Shown here: positions 14,449 through 26,068 of the stretch, piece by piece | How positions within the stretch are numbered: position 1 is the stretch's first letter | How the letters are laid out: every line of letters starts with the position of its first letter | Assembly: GCF_018691265.1 (NCBI RefSeq) | Contig: NW_024881327.1 | Coordinates: 28,840,464 to 28,904,463 of the forward strand | Origin: Tyto alba | Taxonomy: Eukaryota > Chordata > Aves > Strigiformes > Tytonidae | Reading direction: 5' to 3' | Length of the DNA: 64,000 nucleotides | The notes under the pieces: model-generated | Databases searched by the model: none | The model's input: the letters and a program-made list of their open reading frames with translations, nothing else | Told to the model about the DNA's origin: nothing | Position numbers and translations under genes: made by a program

Positions 14449-17425
14449 GTACATATGTATAAGCACAAAACATACACACACAGACAGACAGAAATATTTG
14501 GATCCAGTGAAATATGTAGACACCCACACTCGTGAAGGTAAATGTGCAAATTCAAACATGTGTATAGGTAGTGAGGGGGATGAAGGAGGCTAGCCTATAT
14601 GTAAAATTTCTCTCTTCTTGAGTTCAAAGCAAATACCCACAATGCCTCAGCATTCCTCAACGGGATGATCCAGGAGAGCTCAAAGGGTCTCACTTAGGGT
14701 CGCTATTTATAAGGTCTGAGATAATTGGCTTTAGTCAGGTACTTTTAAATTTCAGCTCAGCTCAGATGATGAAATACTCTAGTAGTTTCCATCAGTTGTG
14801 CAGACCCCAAAACTTGATAGCTTTTGAAGTTCTGGTATCACCTCCTCTGGGCCTTGACACAGATGCACTAGGCTGTCAGGAGGTGGTTGATTGTCATTAC
14901 TGTTCCCAAGTGGAAGAGGAGGCAGGACCCAGGTGCATTAAGGGGGTGCCTTAATGTGCTGTTCTGCCACCTTTCCCAATTCATCTTGGGTTGGTATGTG
15001 ACCCAGGAGAGGAGGAATTGCACCAAGCACCAAGCAGCCCAAGACGGGTCAGGGATTGCACCACCACAAGTTGAGGGCAGATATGACATTCTGCTTAAGG
15101 TGAATGACAGTAAGTGAAGTCTTTATTTTCATTACAGAGGTAAAAATTACAGTTGTATACAGATACTGTGTACTGCCTTTGAAAGAATCTGAGGCTGTGG
15201 GATAGCTAAGGACAGATAGATGACTTCAAAGTAGTATATACTATGAATGTACAATCTGACTATCAGAAGAGATTGTAGGACTTGGAGATCAGGGCCTTTC
15301 AAATGTGACCCTGATTGTCAGAAAAACCAAGTAATCCCTTAAATACACCACAAAAATTGACTCGATTTTACAGCTGGTGCAAAGAACATGGGCACTGGAA
15401 AAGTTACAGACCTCTGAAGATGCACGTCTTCTAATCAGTAAAACCTAAGAAATCCAATTAAAATATATTAAAGAAGGAATAAGTTATTCTTCAGTTTGTT
15501 TTGTGCACTAGACAGCACTGTGTACGTTCAAGATCATCTGCTCCCTGATATTCTGATTCATTCTGTAATTCCTGCACAGTTTATTCAAACATCTTTTATA
15601 TGTAGTGCACATTTACTTCAGTGATCTGAAGGCTGGAAGCAAGATGATATACCATAAGCAATAGGGGAACACTCAAAACTCCATTTTTTTCAGAGCTGTT
15701 AATATCAGGTTAGTCATATTGCTGTAACACAATCAGACAGAAGCTACAGCATTGATTTTTAAAACCATGTGCAAGCAGCCAAGTTCAGGCAGCCACCATA
15801 TTTACTGCAGCTTTACAGCAGCTCAGACAATAGTTCTGCCTGGGAAGCAACAGTCTTCAGGAAGAGAAAAGGGACAGTCAGGGACATTCAGTTTTAATTA
15901 AACTACAGTTGTGACCAAGATTTCAAAGCTATGGTTATTGTAACATACAAAAAAGCTAAAGGCTTAATTAAAGACTTAAGACTTAACTGCAAGGCCCGTG
16001 AAATATTTTTATGCAAATGAACGGCTCGAATAGTCTGTGGAACCCATTACATAGAAATACATTTTCACAATTTACAAGATACCAGCAGATTTGACTTACC
16101 TATTTTGCTATGCAATGGTATGTTTAAAATGTATAGTGCTATTTTTCAGGTGCACAAGTACAAAGACATGAAAAATAAGTTTTTAGCACTGTAAGTGAAA
16201 TTTTCTTTATTTAAGTGTTATTAATGTTTTCAAGGGATTTACATGGATCCTGATTCTGAAGTCACAACTTCATGAGCTGTATCTGTGAGATGTACATAGA
16301 GGCAAATAGTAGGAGACTAAGGATGCATGGGTGCATTCTCAATTCCTATCTCACAGTTGAGATGTTTGGTTTTGATGTTGAGACCTGAACTCAAAAAGTT
16401 GTATTACAATTCTTTTTTGTCAAAATCTAGCTTTTGACATCATCACTGCAAGAATAGTCCAGGATCTGACTCCCTTTTTCTCACTAAGTACTGCCTTTTC
16501 CATAAAACTTAAAATAAACACACTTACATTGGTATTAGTTAAGCTAATAAGGTATCAGATCTTTTGACAGTGTATACCACTTTTCCCATTACTATAGTAA
16601 TATTAACATTTCTCAAGGCCTTTGAGCTCTGATTTGGAAGACATCACCACCTGAAGATTTTCCTTGTGGATAGACTGATTTATTCCCACTGAGAGCACAT
16701 AGCACCAATGCAGATAGCTAAGTAGACAAAGAAGTAGAACCAAGGACTTCCTGCTCTGGTCAGGCTCAAGAGCAGCCCTTGCTCATCAACCAGGAAGAGG
16801 CTTCTGAAGGTGTCAGTCCCCAGGCGAAATGAGTGGCCACAGACCACAGCAAGATATGAAGAATACTAGGAGGGCTGAATACACAGAGTCCCTGGTAAGG
16901 AGGTCACATAAACAAAGGGTGTCTTCACTCACTGCTATTATAAAGCAAGCTTTTCTGCTTGCTGCTGCTGTACCTCCACCTGATGCTTGCCCCTGAGGTT
17001 TCCCCATTCAGACTGAAATACAGAAGGTCTTTCCCCAATGTGTTTGCACCATTGCATGTGGTGCATCCAAGTTCATTTTGCATTTTTCATTCAGCAGGAC
17101 ATGTTGGACCCTCTTTCTCAGAAATGTTGGAAATAATTCCATGTAACATAGTCTCCTTTCGTCTGCACAAAGATACTATCTCTTCTCAGGCTTTTCCACA
17201 GGACCCCTAGCCCATCAAATAATTTTACTTCCTCAGAGTATATTTTCCTGTCATATGAAAAAAAACAGTGTTTTTTCTTCCCACTCCATCTGTGTGAAAA
17301 GACTACCTTCCTTCCACTCCTACCAGCTTGATGCCAGTGCCAACAATAGATTCCTAGAGCCTGGCGAGGGATCACAGGTCAGCAGAGGAGCACCTGAAAA
17401 GCAGCACAAAGGAATTCCAGCCAGT

Positions 17426-18331
17426 CAGTCAGCTTCATCAGGAGCTCAACTTAACTGCCTCTATGCAAACACACATAGCATGGGGAATAAACAAGAGGAG
17501 CTGGAGATGTGCACACGCCTGCAGGGCTATGATCTTATTGCCATCACGGAGACGTGGTGGGATGGCCCCTATGACTGGAATGGAAGGATACAGGCTCTTT
17601 AGGAAGGACAGGCAGGGGAGACGAGGTGGTGGTGATGGGGGGTCGTCTTCTATGTCAATGACCAGCTGGAGTGTGTGGAGCTCTGCCTGGATGAGGAGCC
17701 AACCGAGAGTTTATGGGTCATGATTAAAAGGAAGTCAAGGACACGTGACATTATAGTGGGGATCTGCCACAGGCCACCTGACCAGGAAGGCTGAACGAAT
17801 GGGAACCTCTATAGACAGATAGGAGCAGCCCCACATTCCCAAGCACTGGTCCTCATGGGGGACTTCAACCACTCCAATATCTGTTGGAGGGACAACACAG
17901 CAGGACATAAGCAATACAGAAGGTTCCTGGAATTCACTGATGATAAATTACTTTTCCAAATGATACAGGAGCCAATGAGGAGAGATGCTATGCTAGACCT
18001 TGTTCTCACCAACAAGGAGGGGCTGGTGGGGAATGTGAAGCTCAAGGGCAGCCTTGACTGCAGTGACCATGAAATAGTGGAGCTCAATATCGTTATGGCA
18101 GTTAGAAGGGTGCACAGCAAACTTGCTACCCTGGACATCAGAAGAGCAGACTTTGGCCTCTTGAGGGATCTGCTTGGAAGGGTAACATGGGATAAATCCC
18201 TGGAGGTTAGCAGGGTCCAAGAAAGCTGGTTAACATTCAAAGATCATCTCCTCCAAGCTCAGGAGCAATGCATCCCAACAAAGAGGAAGTCAGGCAAAAA
18301 TGCCAGGAAGCCCACATGGATGAGTAAGTAG
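17426..18331 (+). pseudogene. CR1 ORF2 endonuclease relic
   Basis: This is the apurinic-endonuclease-like domain that nicks target DNA for target-primed reverse transcription. Visible motifs in order are NCLYANTHSMGNKQEEL, ITETWWD (the catalytic Glu region), GDFNHSNICW (the catalytic Asp-Asn region) and SDHEIVELNIV (the catalytic His region). The frame is broken near 17590-17640 and again near 17640. It picks up as VVFYVNDQLE and continues as DIIVGICHRPPDQEG to a stop around 17793. It reopens at 17855 and runs to a TAG at 18329-18331 directly after WMSK, where intact CR1 continues. The element is dead, and the minus-strand frames over the same bases are shadows. Confidence 0.88.
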
Positions 18332-18659
18332 CTCCTGGACAAGCTCAAACACAATAAAGAAACCTACAGAAGGCAGAAGCAAGGACAGTAAGGCCGGGAA
18401 GAATACAGAGAAACTGCTTGAGCAACCAGGGATCAGGTTAGGAAGACCAAAGCCCTGATAAATTTAAATCTGGGCCGGGAGGTCAAGGGTAGCAAGAAAA
18501 CCTTCTATAGGTACATCGGTGTTAAAAGGCAGACTATGGAAAATGTAGGCCTTCTCTGGAAGGAAATGGGAGACTTGGTTATCTAGGATATGGAGAAGGT
18601 TGAGGTACTCAGTGACTTCTTTTCCTCAGTCTTCATCAGCAAGTGCTCCAGCTAAGTCA

Positions 18660-18948
18660 CATGAAAAATAAGGACATGATTAGTGACGGAAAACGTGGCT
18701 TCACTAAGGGAAAATCATACCTGACAAATTTGATGGCCTTCTACAATAGGGTTACAGAACTGGTGATTAAATGAAGAGCGACTGACGTCATCTACCTGAA
18801 CTTGTGCAAAGAATTTGACACTGTCCCACACAACATCCTCCCTTACGAGGACAGGCTGAGAGAGTTGGCGTTGATCATCCTGGAGAAAAGAAGGATCCAG
18901 GGAGGCCTTATAGCGGACTTACAGTACTTAAAGGGGGCTACAGGATAG
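18660..18948 (+). pseudogene. CR1 ORF2 reverse transcriptase and C-terminal relics
   Basis: The first part reads GFTKGKSYLTNLMAFYN, then VIYLNLCKEFDTVPHNIL. This is the region of RT motif A, where the first aspartate (YLDLCKAFD in the related copy at 45245-46625) has become asparagine. A stop interrupts the frame near 18770. Directly after the motif the sequence jumps to YEDRLRELA...LEKRR, which normally lies some hundreds of residues later near the C terminus. The FADD active-site segment is absent. Confidence 0.85.
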
Positions 18949-19606
18949 CTAGAGAGCTTATTCTTCCAAATGCAACAGGATAACACTACATAGCATGAAA
19001 TTACTCAGTCTATTAGAAAAATATTATAATAGGTATACCTGCAACAGTAGTATATTTTGGGTCACCTTTATAATCTGTTGAATGTACAGAACAGTTATTG
19101 CAAAACCCACCTAAAATGGCTTTGGTAAGTAACTGGATGTTTCAGAACGTAACACTGACTGTGATATTACAGATATATCTATACTGAAGTATAGATATAT
19201 AAAACCATGCAATATAGAGAATATACTACTTGTGTAAATTCAGAGCCTTTTACAACCTGTTTATATGGTGTTACACAGAAGAGTTATTCATTATAATAGA
19301 AAAGTTGAGGCAAAGGGGAAAAAGAAATCCTGAATGGCTGCGATGATAAAATAATTGAGCTAAAAGTCATTGCAAATTTTCTGCTAAGGACACTTATTTA
19401 TGTGTTCAAGAGACTAGCATGACAGAGAAAGAAAGAATTGCAAATAAATCCAAAGACACCAAATACTGTCTCAGATACACAAGTACGCAGAGGTATTTCT
19501 ACGTAATAGAAATTACCAGTGTTTAGTTTTATTGGTGATAGAAGGTTTTCCCTCTGAGTAAGGTTCTGTGTCAGACTATGGGAAAAAAACACAAATGATA
19601 CCTACT

Positions 19607-19660
19607 TTATTATTATTATTAATAATAATAATTATTATTATTATTTATCATTATTGTTAT
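19607..19660. repeat. (ATT)n/(AAT)n microsatellite, self-complementary
   Basis: A TAT/ATT run switches to AAT units and back to ATT units, so the two halves are complementary and could pair. It ends in degenerate TTATCATTATTG units. The following TTTCCTCATCTGAGG is faintly like a reverse-complement MIR-type motif, too weak to call. Confidence 0.8.
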
Positions 19661-21690
19661 TTATCATATTTCTCATTGCACTCCATTGTGAGGATACCTC
19701 ATTGCTGTTTCCTCATCTGAGGAAGCTTTTATAGCTGTTTAACTTTTTTTCAGAGAGGTGCAAAGTTAGACTCAGACCTGTTACTCCAAGGCAGGCATTT
19801 TTATAAACAGCCACAAACTGCAAATTTATGTGAGACTACCACCACCATCTGTGTCTGAGATTAAAATTGTGACTTTTAGGACAGGTTCTCCTCAGAAGCA
19901 GCCATGGTCCACTGTACAGATAACTAGCACAAAGCAATATATGGCTGTGATCAAAGGCTTGGAATGTTTATATGACCTATATTGTTATCTCTAATAACAC
20001 ATTTCATTTTTTGAGGTAAGGACGTGTCTACCTCAGAAATCTTTGTTACAAAAGATACAGGACTTACACTCCCTTCTTCCACCATGGGTTTCAGTACATT
20101 GTAACAGAGCACCAGTGATTTTCTCATAATTTCTAATACAGTTGGTCAATAAGAGGTACCATGTCTTATAATGCTTGTGAACACTCTACTCATCATTTCC
20201 TGCTGTTCCTGAAAGCATCCAGCTAAGTTGGGCATTGATCCCAGACTAAAAAAAATGGGATTTTGTCTCTGTCCAGATCCACAGGTCATTTCTTTTAGAT
20301 GTTTGGAATAAGAGGGATTGTTCTTGATGATCTGGGAATCAATCCTCCGTTGACACCTTCCCTGGGTTGCCCACTGTTGCCTGCTGTTCCTGTGACACCC
20401 ACAGCATTCAGGCACTGATGAGAGCCTATGAAACAATTGGAAAGAAAAGAAAACCTAGTCCAATGATCATGAATTGATAGTCTTTAATGTAAGGTATTGG
20501 CAGTTCACACTGCAGTTTCTATAACATATATAGAAATTACTCATTTACTATTGTGCTATATTTGCCATGTTACATAGTTACCAAGATATTTTGCAAGGCT
20601 ATATCTTAGCCAAAGGGCAAGAACATCAAACCGTACCATTGACAAAAAAAAAAACTGGTGCTGTTTCTTGCAGTGATTGTAGGTTCTGACCAGCAAAAGC
20701 AACATTATGCCTCTGTGTCTGTCCTGCATTGTCCACCCATATGGTGAAATAAAGCTGACTGACTGAGGGTTTTTCTAGTGAATGCTACATGGGAGAGACA
20801 GGGTGAGCACTGACAGCAGGCTCATGTGGCACAGCTTCTTCACTTTGGTCATTACCTGATGGGCTTGTCCAGAGCCCAGAGAACACCTCTGACATGGTGG
20901 GAAAGTGCACTAAAGAAAAGTAAAGTGTGAGTGAAAGTGAGTGCTGAAGGAGGAACTGGTGGGGATTAGGGGGATATAGTCAAGGGAAGAGGTCTCCTTG
21001 CTCTCCCCCTTTGCAGTTCCCTCAGCTCCTTGGCACAATTCATCTAAGTGAGGGGCCAGGACTTGTTCCTGATGGCTTCAGTGGAGGATATGGCCTTTAT
21101 CCCACCTCTTCTACCATTCCCTCTCCTTTTTCCCCCTTGCACCTTCCCCTGTTCTTCCCCTCACCCCCCAGGCTTCCTCTCGGGTTAATGACCCTTCTCA
21201 TGTCCCTCCGCAGAGACCCTGCTCAACCCTTGCTTAGCCAACCCCTAGGCCTCCCTGACCAGGTCCTCACACCCAGACTCCTTTCAGGTTTCAGGCAGCT
21301 ATGTTAAATAAATTTATAACACAGCAGGTAAAATCTTACTTCAACATTGTAATTGGATATATATTATGTTCCAAGGAACTCTTCCTATCATCTCCATCAA
21401 AGACTTCCCCAACTTCTCAGCAAGACTTTGTATAATTATGTATGGGTATGATGCATGGTTTAACCATTCCCACTCCTTTTTGCCGTTAGCCAAGTATTTG
21501 TTTGAATATTGCATTAGGAAATGGTATGGATACAATTAATGGCAGCATCTTGTAGAAAGGAAAACAACATAACCTAATCACATCTGCCTGATTCACACGT
21601 CAATACTTTCTGAAAACTCTGAACTTATAAAGGTTTAGGAAATTAAAGAATTTTTTAATAAGTCAATATACAAATGTGTTAGTAATTTAG

Positions 21691-21712
21691 ACAAAACAAA
21701 ACAAAACAAAAC
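21691..21712. repeat. (AAAAC)n microsatellite
   Basis: Four tandem ACAAA-type pentamers. Confidence 0.85.
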
Positions 21713-24019
21713 ATTAAAATTGTCTGTTAACATGAATCCAAAAAGCTAATAAAGTAAATCTTGAGTTCTATAAAACTAGAAAAGTATGGGTTTGGACAGA
21801 AAATGATTTAAAGTTGCCAGCGCATGTCCTAAAATTAGTATTTTCTTTATTAAAATGTAGGATACATTCTTAATTCTTTTAAATAAGCTCATTTAAAAAC
21901 AAAAGCAGTCTCTCCAACATTTTTGAATCAATGTTGTTTGACTTGAATCATGTATCTATGATTTGTACTCAAAAATGCTTCATCATTCATTCATATTTTT
22001 AAGTAAAAAATGTTTGACTCACAACCTAAACATACTGAGATTTAATGGATAAAATGTAGGTATCACCTCACAAACGATACACTAAAACAAACTGACACTC
22101 AGGTGCTTCATTTTCTATCAAATATTTAACTATGTCATAATATGCTTTGGGTATTTAAGTTGGTTTTAATTTCAAAAGAGGTTGACCTGCACTTTCAGGT
22201 CTATGACCAAATGAAAAATTGATTCTTATTTAGCAGGACAAGTTCCCTACAAATAAGTATGTTCTGAATATGTATACAGTTAGCAAAATAAAGGAAGTTT
22301 AGCATTAATGGCTTTTGTCTGAGTAAAGGAAAACAAAATTGCATTTCTGGAAGAATACTGCAATCTCATTCGTAATTTTCAAATGTGCAGGATTTTCTTT
22401 GTTTACTTTTTTTTTTTTTTTCTCTTTTATATATAATGCTTATGGGTTCTCTACTCGTGACAGTATTACAATTCTGCACACACACACTTCTGGATATAAA
22501 GCCCTTTTCTTGTAAGCACATCTTGAGCGACACTGCTGGTTTTGTCCAAGAATACCTATTGTGGGTTAGTCATTTGGATTTAACCCTGTAATACACTTTA
22601 TTATATCCAGACTCCTGAATTACATTAGTTTGATCTTAGCAAGGAATAAAATTAACTTAGACTGCCCCTGCTTTTTTTAGTGTTAAATTCCCTTTCAAGA
22701 CTAGTTTAAAGCCATATTTAAGTACCTTTTCAAATCTCCAGAAATTTTCAGATTGGAAAAAACAAAAACATAAGACTAAAAAATTCCTGTTAGAAGGTGT
22801 TTTCTGCAGAAGCAAAATATGTTGCAAACATTTATATTTTGCTAAAATAAACTTCTAAACAAGAGTAAATTTCTGTCACTAGCAGGATACTCTAATGTTA
22901 CATTTTCAAAATATAATATAATTTTGAATTTTTTTCTCTTACAAGTTGAAATATTTTTGTACTATTTAATATATAAAATAAAAAGGTGAAAGGGTAAGAA
23001 AACTTAGTGTTGTCGAATCAAACTATTGCTGTCCATTAACCTAAAAAATCCTTTCTTACTGAAGTGTTTCAAATTTCTCATTTCCAATTCAACTCAGAAT
23101 AAAGCCCAAAAGTCAAAATCTCTCATTCATGTATGCAGCAGAATATTCTTACTCTCGACAGCTGTAATCCCACTGCAGAGGTTTTTTAAGGGTTTGTGAA
23201 TTTAAAAGAAGATAAATATACCCCAGGTGTCCACATATCATTTTCCTTAGTTAAGAAAAGCAGTAGAGATCTGCTTAAGGGACTCATATTTTTAGTCCTG
23301 TTCTGTGGATGAATAGAGGAAAGATCTTCAACTGTGAGGATTCTAACACAGTTTCTAGATCAAAGTAATTTGGATGATCTCTGAAACTTTTGGATAGCTT
23401 TGAAGCGTACCTATCATTAGTTCAGATTTTCCATTTGCAGTCACACAACATTGTGCATTACTGAAAATATATATAATAATATGTCACTAAGAAATTAGAA
23501 ATTTGCTCTTGATTTTTAGTTGTGGCTGATAGAGATATTGAGGTTTTAGAGAAATAAATTTAATATAGTATGTATTCCACATAAATATTGTAAACACATA
23601 AACCCACAAAATATTATTCTTGAAAAGCAGAGCTGTAAACACTTATTTTAATAAGCTATAACATTACCTGCTGAAAAACTTCTTAGGCTATTTCTGATTA
23701 AGACTCATCACAGATTTTATTCCAGATTTAAGGTGTTTCATAAGAGTTTAAGGAAATATGGATGAATTCTCTAGAGACTCATAAAATGCCTTCTCACACT
23801 GAGATAGTTTTAAGCAAACAATACTGCTGCCTCAGAAGCAAGTCTTGAAATAAGCATCCATTTTCTGGTTTGATCTCAACATGGTTTTACCTGTTGATTT
23901 GTTTTCTTCTGTATTCCAAAAACATTGACACAAACTAAAGAAAAATAATCTGTTGTTTGACAAACTACAGAGGTCATTAAGTGATAGTTACTTGTACCTT
24001 TCCATAAACATCTGAGCAA

Positions 24020-24603
24020 TTTATGATGGTGAAACTGTGGTTGTGTGCCCTTGAAACTGGTAGGTGGGACAGTCAGGGTGGTGAGAGGTGGGTATCAGTC
24101 AAGTCAGTCAGCGGAAGGAGAGAGAAATGCTGTCTGGGTAAAATCAGTGTACAGAGAGAAGGAAAGCAGCTGGTTATTTGCAAGAGAGGTGAGAATAATA
24201 GCAGAGCACTGAAGAACACTGTTTGACCTAGTTTCTTCAAAAGACTTTGCAGGAGTGTGAACTGAGACAGCTCTTCCGAGTGAGGAGCTGACCAGCTAAC
24301 AGATGAAAGAACTGACTTCACTAAGAGCAAAAGAGAGACTGGAGGGAAAAAAAAAAAAAAAAGTAGCTCCTAGTGAAGGAAAGAATGCCTAAAGTGACAG
24401 TTGAAAGGGAAGGACTTCACAGAGGCAACCAGCAGGAAAGGAAGACACAGCAACAGCAGCTTAACAGAGTGATGATGGGGGCGGAAACTTCATAAAGGAT
24501 GTGAGGAATCATGGAAAATGAGATGTCAGAGGCTGGGCAGCAGAGTATAAAAGCGCTACAGAATTTGAGAGCTGAGGAGTAAAGAGCAAAAAAAAAAAAA
24601 AAA
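24020..24603 (+). other. Purine-rich block with TATA motif, unclassified
   Basis: The plus strand is strongly G+A-rich over nearly 600 bp and holds two A16 runs at 24347-24362 and 24588-24603. A good TATA motif, GTATAAAAGC, sits at 24545-24554 just before the second A-run. The make-up could be an unrecognised, degenerate LTR or a local promoter. I cannot match it to a known family. Short open frames here show no recognisable domain. Confidence 0.3.
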
Positions 24604-25769
24604 TAATATAGTCTTATCAAAGAGGTTGCCATGCACTAAAATCCTGTGCTAGCTCAGCCAAGCCAGTGAGGAAACTTGGGATGTTAGAACAATTTTGTAT
24701 GTTTATTACCCACAAGTTATAATGTGTTTCATTGGAAGCTTGTCATTGCTGTTTATGAAAATAGTGATAAAGCTTTTAGCCTTGAACCTTACACTGTTTA
24801 AAGTGTTTTCTTTGCTCCTTAAACAAAAGAATACACAAAAGAATTTCACAATGCAACTCATGGAGAGGTATTTTCAACCCTGTAGAACAATTCTATTGCC
24901 CAATAAAATCAACAGGAAGGGCAGGACACCTCTTTTCTGTACTAAGCAACAAGCTGTGAGCTAACCTCTTGTGTAGTTAATTCACTGAGACATAACCGCC
25001 TTGCCCAGCACAGTGTGAGCTTTCTCTATGGATGCCCAGGGGCTTCTAACAGGGTTGAACCTAATGGCTGCTTCTCCCAGCAGGAGCAGGTAGCAGGGGC
25101 TGGCTGCACTTCCCAGGGACTTCAACAGCTCCTGGGTCAGGCTTCCAGTCACAAGGGTTCCAGCCTGAAGAGGAAACACTATGATCTGAGGGACAGTGCA
25201 GATGGGAGAATGATTATGATGTCCCAATGAAGTAGAAAGTATATAGAAGAAATGGGGAAAAGAGAATTAGAAGAAACAAAACCTGCTCTCCAATTTTTTA
25301 AGTCTCTTTTTCTTTGAATCTCAGCTTAAAGACAAATTTTTTCTTCTCAATTTTCTCTGTGTGTCAAATTCCTTAAATTTTCAGGTTTTTCTAGATAGGT
25401 ACATCTGTCTTTGCATTAAGTGGTTACTTGGATACAGTCTTTCATCTGAACGAACTCCTTTTGACATGATTAATTAGAATTAGCATACTTCTGTAATATA
25501 CTTACATTGAATGTATAGATTTCATACAAAATTTAAAGGACTTAGAATACAAATATTTTCTTCAATATGTTAAGTATTTTTTATATGATGACTAATTTTC
25601 CAGTTCTTTCCACTTATTCTGACAGCCTGTGATGACAACTGAGATGACTTAGCGACATGGGATTTATGCTGGGCTGACTGTATAAAGTCATGCATTGCTC
25701 TAGGATGAGTGTTACTGTTACTGTGCAACTGATTTCTTCTTGTTATAACTACAGTTAGACCTACCCAGG
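24604..25769. other. Unique DNA, no supported gene
   Basis: AT-rich apart from a modestly GC-rich patch around 25010-25200 that has overlapping short open frames on both strands and no recognisable product. Confidence 0.55.
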
Positions 25770-26068
25770 TGTGTTGAGTTTGTGTGTGCGGCAGGGTTTT
25801 GGTAGCTGTGGAGGGGACTACAGAGGTGGCTCCCGTGAGAAGTTTCTTGAAGCAACTCCAGCTCCAAATCAAACCTACCTCTGAGTCAACCCGAACCAAT
25901 TAACAACAGTGGTTGTACCTCTGTGATAAGGTATTGAAGAAGGGGAACCTGGGAGGAGGTGTGTGAGTTGTGAGGAAAATACATATGCAAACACCAAGGT
26001 CAGCTGAAGAGAGGATGACATGGGGGGGAGGTCTGCCAGAGCAGGGACACCCCTGCAGCCCATGCATT
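25770..26068 (+). mobile_element. Old truncated LTR, same family as the LTR at 31485
   Basis: This starts TGTGTTGAGTTTGTG and tracks the first 300 bp of the LTR at 31485-32506 in order. Shared landmarks are GGCAGGGTTTTGGTAGC, GTGAGAAGTTTCTTGAAGC, the GCACCTCTG(C/T)GATAA-type motif before the promoter, ACACCAAGGTCAG, and a GAGCAGGGACACCCCTGCAGCCC module. The promoter hexamer is degraded: GGTATTGAAGAAGGGG here against CGTATTTAAGAAGGGA in the younger copy. Similarity stops near 26068. The rest of the LTR is missing and no target duplication is visible. Divergence is clearly higher than in the younger copy. Confidence 0.75.

Larger units (their letters stand above)
6437..17344. other. AT-rich unique DNA with simple repeats, no supported gene
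   Basis: Nearly 11 kb without a recognisable gene. It contains the TG-rich tract near 7668-7706, an AAT run at 9904-9924 and an AT run at 14430-14448. A 126-codon open frame on the minus strand (7503-7883) overlaps the TG/CA tract and is best read as chance. A patch around 14760-15080 is a little richer in GC but shows no recognisable coding pattern. Confidence 0.6.
17345..18948 (+). mobile_element. Decayed CR1 LINE, internally deleted and lacking its 3' end
   Basis: CR1 is the dominant non-LTR retrotransposon of birds. This copy reads, in order: the leader into ORF2; the endonuclease domain (to about 18240); the linker to the reverse transcriptase (to about 18655); a short RT finger/palm piece (about 18660-18840); and a piece near the ORF2 C terminus (about 18840-18948). 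Two large deletions are therefore present, at about 18655 and about 18840. Most of the RT palm and the whole 3' UTR with its octamer tail are missing. The frame changes at least twice in the endonuclease, and stops interrupt the linker. The 5' boundary is approximate. A missing 3' end is odd, because CR1 copies usually lose their 5' end and keep the 3' end. Confidence 0.9.
18949..24019. other. AT-rich unique DNA, no supported gene
   Basis: It contains an ATT-rich palindromic microsatellite (19607-19660) and an AAAAC repeat (21691-21712). There is also a C- and T-rich, more GC-rich patch at about 21000-21300. That patch holds an open frame rich in Pro and Leu, which I regard as compositional. 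No protein family is recognisable. Confidence 0.6.

Noticed and set aside
17809..18240. A 143-codon minus-strand frame and a 75-codon companion
   Set aside because: Both are antisense shadows of the CR1 endonuclease relic on the plus strand.
21011..21307. A 98-codon Pro/Leu/Ser-rich frame in a C-rich patch
   Set aside because: The residues follow from the CT-rich composition. No signal or family is recognisable, and a CpG island is not evident.
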